This document shows positions 63,949 through 64,000 of a stretch of DNA of 64,000 nt, in pieces. Under the pieces are notes generated by a model, which was not told where the DNA came from, did not search any database, and worked only from the letters and a program-made list of their open reading frames with translations. How positions within the stretch are numbered: position 1 is the first letter of the stretch; the number at the start of each line of letters is the position of its first letter. The position numbers were made by a program, and so were the translations under genes. This stretch comes from Lachnospiraceae bacterium. Lineage in GTDB: Bacteria; Bacillota; Clostridia; Lachnospirales; Lachnospiraceae. The DNA lies in assembly GCA_017558145.1 (NCBI GenBank), contig JAFYWF010000076.1, positions 18,035-82,034 of the forward strand, given 5' to 3'.

Positions 63949-64000
63949 ATGATTTATTCAAGAGAAGTTGAAGAAATGTGTCCAGTAGCACAGGGCGTTA
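63949..64000 (+). CDS. N-terminus of an unidentified protein (3' partial)
   Basis: Only 17 codons are visible (MIYSREVEEMCPVAQGV). AAAGGAG at 63935-63941 fits the ATG. From memory, this beginning resembles a clostridial protein often annotated as iron-sulfur-cluster scaffold-like, but 17 residues are too few to decide. The gene runs past the right end of the window. Confidence 0.6.
   Translation, partial: MIYSREVEEMCPVAQGV

Overview
This is an AT-rich, gene-dense chromosomal window from an endospore-forming, anaerobic Firmicute, most likely a gut Lachnospiraceae (class Clostridia). The reasons are the spore-coat cotJABC operon, an FeFe-hydrogenase-type protein, the ylxM-ffh-rpsP-khpA-rimM-trmD-rplS-lepB-rbgA-rnhB gene order, strong GGAGG ribosome-binding sites, sigma-A promoters, and a fucosidase cluster suited to host or dietary glycans. 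No rRNA gene or CRISPR array is visible. There is one tRNA gene (Thr, anticodon CGU).

Layout. 1-5.2 kb: a fucosylated-oligosaccharide locus with a binding protein (5' end outside the window), two ABC permeases, a Gfo/Idh/MocA dehydrogenase and an intracellular GH29 alpha-L-fucosidase. 5.3-9 kb: a GNAT-like protein, a chemoreceptor and an RmlD-like reductase. 9.1-11.3 kb: a decayed mobile element with a tiny ORF, a DUF932 protein, a long inverted repeat and an integrase that lacks its N-terminal half. 11.4-21.1 kb: the SRP/ribosome-maturation block, two signal peptidases, rnhB, the FliK/FlhB-like ylqG-ylqH pair and yraN. 21.2-25.8 kb: a two-component system and prs. 26-31 kb: DUF512 radical SAM protein, der, plsY, gpsA, dut. 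31.2-35 kb: cotJABC, a zinc-ribbon/C-type-lectin membrane protein and a hydrogenase. 35.1-41.9 kb: gltX overlapping a UvrD-like helicase, then on the minus strand a HAD phosphatase, a GltS-type transporter and a PlsC-type acyltransferase. 42.1-50.7 kb: leuB-ilvD-ilvB-ykuD and serC-serA. 50.7-55.3 kb: a small hypothetical gene, a branching-enzyme homologue without catalytic residues, an MscS channel, tRNA-Thr and a radical SAM/SPASM protein. 55.3-64 kb: an orphan ABC importer pair (minus), argH-asd, a DUF234-type ATPase, topB, a left-handed beta-helix protein and the first codons of one more gene.

The genes join polysaccharide-derived sugar uptake, branched-chain amino acid, serine, arginine and aspartate-family biosynthesis, protein targeting and translation. 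The features least explained by standard annotation are the catalytically dead GlgB-like protein, the zinc-ribbon-TM-acidic-lectin protein, a 140-bp terminal-inverted-repeat element at 48.2 kb, and the inverted repeat in front of the broken integrase. I see no clearly new defence or mobile system. Start codons were chosen by ribosome-binding site and family length, and several differ from the longest possible reading frame.
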